NCBI RefSeq assembly: GCF_963576545.1
Contig: NC_083653.1
Location: 14,233,358-14,297,357, forward strand
Direction of reading: 5' to 3'
Length of the DNA stretch: 64,000 nucleotides
From: Limanda limanda
Lineage: Eukaryota; Chordata; Actinopteri; Pleuronectiformes; Pleuronectidae
Shown here: piece after piece, positions 60,830-64,000 of the stretch
Numbering within the stretch: the stretch's first letter is position 1
Layout of the letters: each line of letters begins with the position of its first letter
The notes under the pieces: generated by a model
The model's input: the letters and a program-made list of their open reading frames with translations, nothing else
Told to the model about the DNA's origin: nothing
Database searches by the model: none
Translations under genes and position numbers: made by a program

Positions 60830-61165
60830 AATGAAACATTTATGGCATTGTGGTGGATTTATTTTTCTGAGGCAGGGATCGGGAAGCAAAGCTGATCAGA
60901 GCAAAGTACATAGAGGTTCAGAGCGCTGAGGAACTTAAGACAATGACCACAGTACGGCTCAAAGCCAAGACAACGGAGGAGTAGTTTAGCGACAACAAAC
61001 ATCCTTGTAAGACCAAAGTCTGTGGCTGTCCAGTGATGGTCCCCTTCTAACCTTACAGAGCTTGAGAAGATTTCAAGAGAAGAATGGCAGAAAATCCCCA
61101 AATCCAGGTGGAAAAAATTTGTCCTGTCATACCCAAGAAACTTGATCTAATAATCGCTACCAAGG
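60830..61165 (+). pseudogene. Tc1-like transposase C-terminal remnant
   Basis: Plus-strand pieces match the C-terminal half of fish Tc1 transposases. They are a decayed QDND block ('gacaatgaccacagtac', 60939-60955), LKAKTTEE and FSDNK (family TTKEWFxDNK), then, after a deletion removing the SPDLNPIE(N) region, PSNLTELEKISREEWQKIPK (61042-61101). The last block, IIATKGASTN (family VIAAKGASTxY), follows after another frameshift. It contains stops, at least two frameshifts and the loss of the third catalytic acidic residue. It is clearly inactive. The family differs from the Tc1 relic at 46.5 kb. Confidence 0.85.
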
Positions 61166-64000
61166 GTGCTTCAACCAACCTGGATAAAGGGTCTGTTTGT
61201 GAGAATTATTTGGAAATATAATGGACGTAGCCCCACTGCTAAATGGAAAACGCTCCATCCTATCAGCCCAAACAGTATGACAGCCAGAACGAATGGAATC
61301 CATACAATCTTCCTGTATCCATGCTCTTATGAAAGATTTAGCACTTCTTACACATAAGTCCCTCTGATTCTTCTAGCTCGCTCATCCTATCCTTCAGCAA
61401 ACTTGCATACTTTCCATTACAGAATGGAGATATAGCTTCTCCATCAGTCCTATTGTCTGGGTCCAACTGATTTCCCCCTTCACTTCGTTTCTCCTCTGCA
61501 TCCTAAAAATTTCGGAAAATGAGATAACAAGCAGGAGCAACTGCGCATGTGTACAAAAAATGGTTCCTAAGGTTTAAAGCTTTTAATCATGTTAGGAGTA
61601 AAACAGACCCTAGATGAATGTCATGTAAATAACTGTTTTGAATGGGTGAGATTCAAGCATTTCTGATTATGTTCCGCTTGGACCCAGTGGATTAGAGAAA
61701 AGGGCAAAACTTAAGTAATTGGAAAGTAATTGAACAGGCATGTTGACAGGAACTAGGGAAATAAGGCCCCCCTTAAAAACGAAATTATCTTTTGAAGCTA
61801 TTCCTCTTGAGGCCCCTGATTCAAGCCTATGTGTCTACAAGCATCCGAGTCAGTCATCCGGAGTGTGAGAACTCATCTATCAGCCCATGTGCACTACATT
61901 GCCTTAGAACTTCACGATGCATCTGTGTCTGGCAATATATTCTCTTTGTGTAATTGTAAGTGTTGGAGCAAAAAATGCCATAAATTTTGTTAAAGTACCT
62001 TAGAGGGGCAAGACAACATTGTTCTGAGAGCAACTATGAAGTTAAATTACATGAGTAGCAACTCACCTCCTGGGCACTTTGAGCTTCAAGGTCTGTTATG
62101 AACCGTTGTGATGAGGCGACCCTGCGCGGGATAATGAATGTTTTGAGGTAGCAATGTTTAGGGTAAGGAATAAAATCAAAGCTGAACAGATAAGACTTTC
62201 ACTAAGAGGCTCAAACACCATCTAATAACTCGGTTCAGATGTACCACAGAGGACTCATGTGCTAGGTCAAAGCCTCGTGTTTCATGGTCCAGCTACTTCC
62301 CTGTCCCTTCCTTTCCAACGCTCTGCACACCTCTTCTATCCCCCTCTCACTCTCTCTGACTCTCTCTTCCAAAATCTGTTCTGCTCCAGTGGACACCCTT
62401 CTTTAATCCTATCTGATGAGGACCCCGGCTGCTAACCCCCCCCCCCCCCCTTTTTACAGTATCGCATAGAGAAATGTATGCTAATGTGACCCAACTGCAA
62501 AAAATGGAAATTAGACTCTCACTCTTGCAGCAGTCGGAGACAATGCAGCCGTGAAAGACGCAGCATTGTTCCACAACAAACCCCAAACAGGAAGATAACA
62601 ACTTGTCAGATTTGATCAGTAATGAATTATGCATCAGTGGCCACTGAGCATAAGCGTTGTGATTTTTGATGAGTCCCCTTTATCTCTTCATCTGTTTCGG
62701 CAATCATACACTGCTGTCGGGAATTCTCTTTATGTACATTTTATATATGCACAAGCAGTGGCTAATAACTCTATTGTGTATACTTCAGTTTGTGCACGTG
62801 TGTGTGTGGAGCTGTGTATGGATAAGATATAGTCTCCAATAGTGTCAAAGACCAAGAGACAACTTATTTTTATGCTTGTGATCTCCAGAATAAAACAGCA
62901 TTTTGTAAATTTAGATCCAAGCTGAGTGACGGCAGCTCCTCCAGGGGAACCTTAGATGTAAGCAGAGAGAAATGCTGATCCTAAATTCCTCTCCATACAG
63001 GGGAATGGTTTGAGTAAGAGCTGCTAACAGGATTATGTCTTGCGTGTTCACCTTTACCCAGCAGAGGGTCAAGATCGATATGTGACTAATGTGATGAGGG
63101 AGGGTTATCACCCCTCGTTTTCTGCTTTCAATGAAACTCCATTAACCGTGTGACTGTGCAGCTCCAGCGAAGGCCATGCAATTTTTTCCCTCCACTCCCA
63201 GCGCTGCAGTCAGAGCACAATGTGTTTTTGAAATGGGATGTGTCTGATATCATCGGATGTATCACAATTTGCAAATTTGACTGAGAGAGGCAGATAGGAG
63301 AATCAGCCACATTGCTAACGGATCCGGGCTCTTGTCGGTGACAATTCAGCGTGTGATCCTTGCTCATTTTCATTTACCTACAGCCCAGGACTGTAGGTGG
63401 CATGAGCTGAGCATATCTCATTAAAATAGAGGAGAATGGCTCTGCTGCTTCTATTGTGCCCTGTAATTCCTCGGTGATGTATTCCTCCCCCATCCTGCTA
63501 ATGTAACGGCGTATCAAATTCCGAACCCCCTTTGCCCCTCCGTTTCCTCCTTGTCTGCGAAAGAGTCTGATTTCCAGCAAGTTAATGAAATTGTCACAGC
63601 ACCTTATGAAATCGCCACCGTGTAAGCAATAACATCTGGCGGATAGATGGCGCATGTAATGTCCGCTGAGCCTCACTACACACAACCCTGTTAATGAGCA
63701 GAGAGACAGGCTGACAGACAGGGATGTAGACAGACACCAGCAGATTGACAAACACAGTATGTGATAGACAGAGATGGCAGGCAGACTGTGTCAATGTGCT
63801 AACAAACAAGAAAATGATGAAAAGATCCTTTGAATTTTCACATATTGTGGGAATAATTGAAATTCGACAAAAGCTGGTGCTTGCTCCGGAACGAAATATC
63901 ACAGATTTAATAAAAAAAAAAAAAAATCTTGTGCCATCAATTTGTGTGTTTCTCTGTGAGTGACAAAAGATGAAAAGGAGAGATACAAGGCAGAGCTGCT
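61166..64000. other. Mostly single-copy-looking DNA to window end
   Basis: No exon is supported. A 15-C run followed by 5 T is at 62436-62455 and a 15-A run at 63912-63926. 63420-63670 ('cctgctaatgtaacggcg', 'cagcaagttaatgaaattgt', 'tggcggatagatggcgc') is an enhancer-like candidate. A 125-codon minus-strand frame at 63374-63751 shows no domain. Confidence 0.4.

Noticed and set aside
63374..63751. 125-codon minus-strand frame near the window end
   Set aside because: No domain; overlaps an enhancer-like single-copy region and a competing frame.

Overview
This 64 kb window looks like non-coding DNA from a ray-finned (probably percomorph) fish nucleus. The evidence is long dinucleotide microsatellites, many short TIR transposons, Tc1, hAT and L2/CR1-type relics, and base composition typical of fish intergenic or intronic DNA. 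I found no host protein-coding exon I can defend, no rRNA or tRNA gene, no operon and no CRISPR array. Every recognisable protein-like stretch is a decayed piece of a transposable element. All family names below come from remembered sequence signatures; no database search was run.

Layout. At 1-9 kb there is a TTAA-type MITE, a poly(A)-tailed retroinsertion at 2334-2696 flanked by 199-bp direct repeats, a related copy at 5022-5365 with a splice-acceptor-like edge, and a hAT/BED-like remnant. At 9-19.6 kb there are CA/TG arrays, a TIR MITE (10271-10706), an L2/CR1-type reverse-transcriptase tail (10740-11275) and a small hAT MITE with a perfect 8-bp target duplication (11484-11650). At 19.6-33 kb the DNA is mostly single copy, with a weak Tc1 relic, one copy of a MITE that recurs at 60 kb, and a 365-bp-period tandem duplication (28433-29161). 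At 33.9-35.4 kb a probable solo LTR on the minus strand carries TATA and CCAAT boxes and a splice donor. At 37.9-44.1 kb, MITEs, a complete non-autonomous hAT element holding a broken MADF-domain gene fragment (41649-42429), and a hAT transposase tail cluster together. At 46.4-47.6 kb and 60.8-61.2 kb there are degenerate Tc1 transposases.

The rest is single-copy-looking DNA. Several segments (16.7, 23.5, 24.3, 32.8, 39.1, 49.3, 52.5, 53.9, 55.3 and 63.5 kb) have the texture of conserved non-coding enhancers, with homeodomain and POU-octamer sites. That is inference only and needs a cross-species alignment. The most notable structures are the hAT element that captured a MADF gene fragment, the retroinsertion with its unusually long flanking repeats, and the putative LTR with its own promoter and splice donor.
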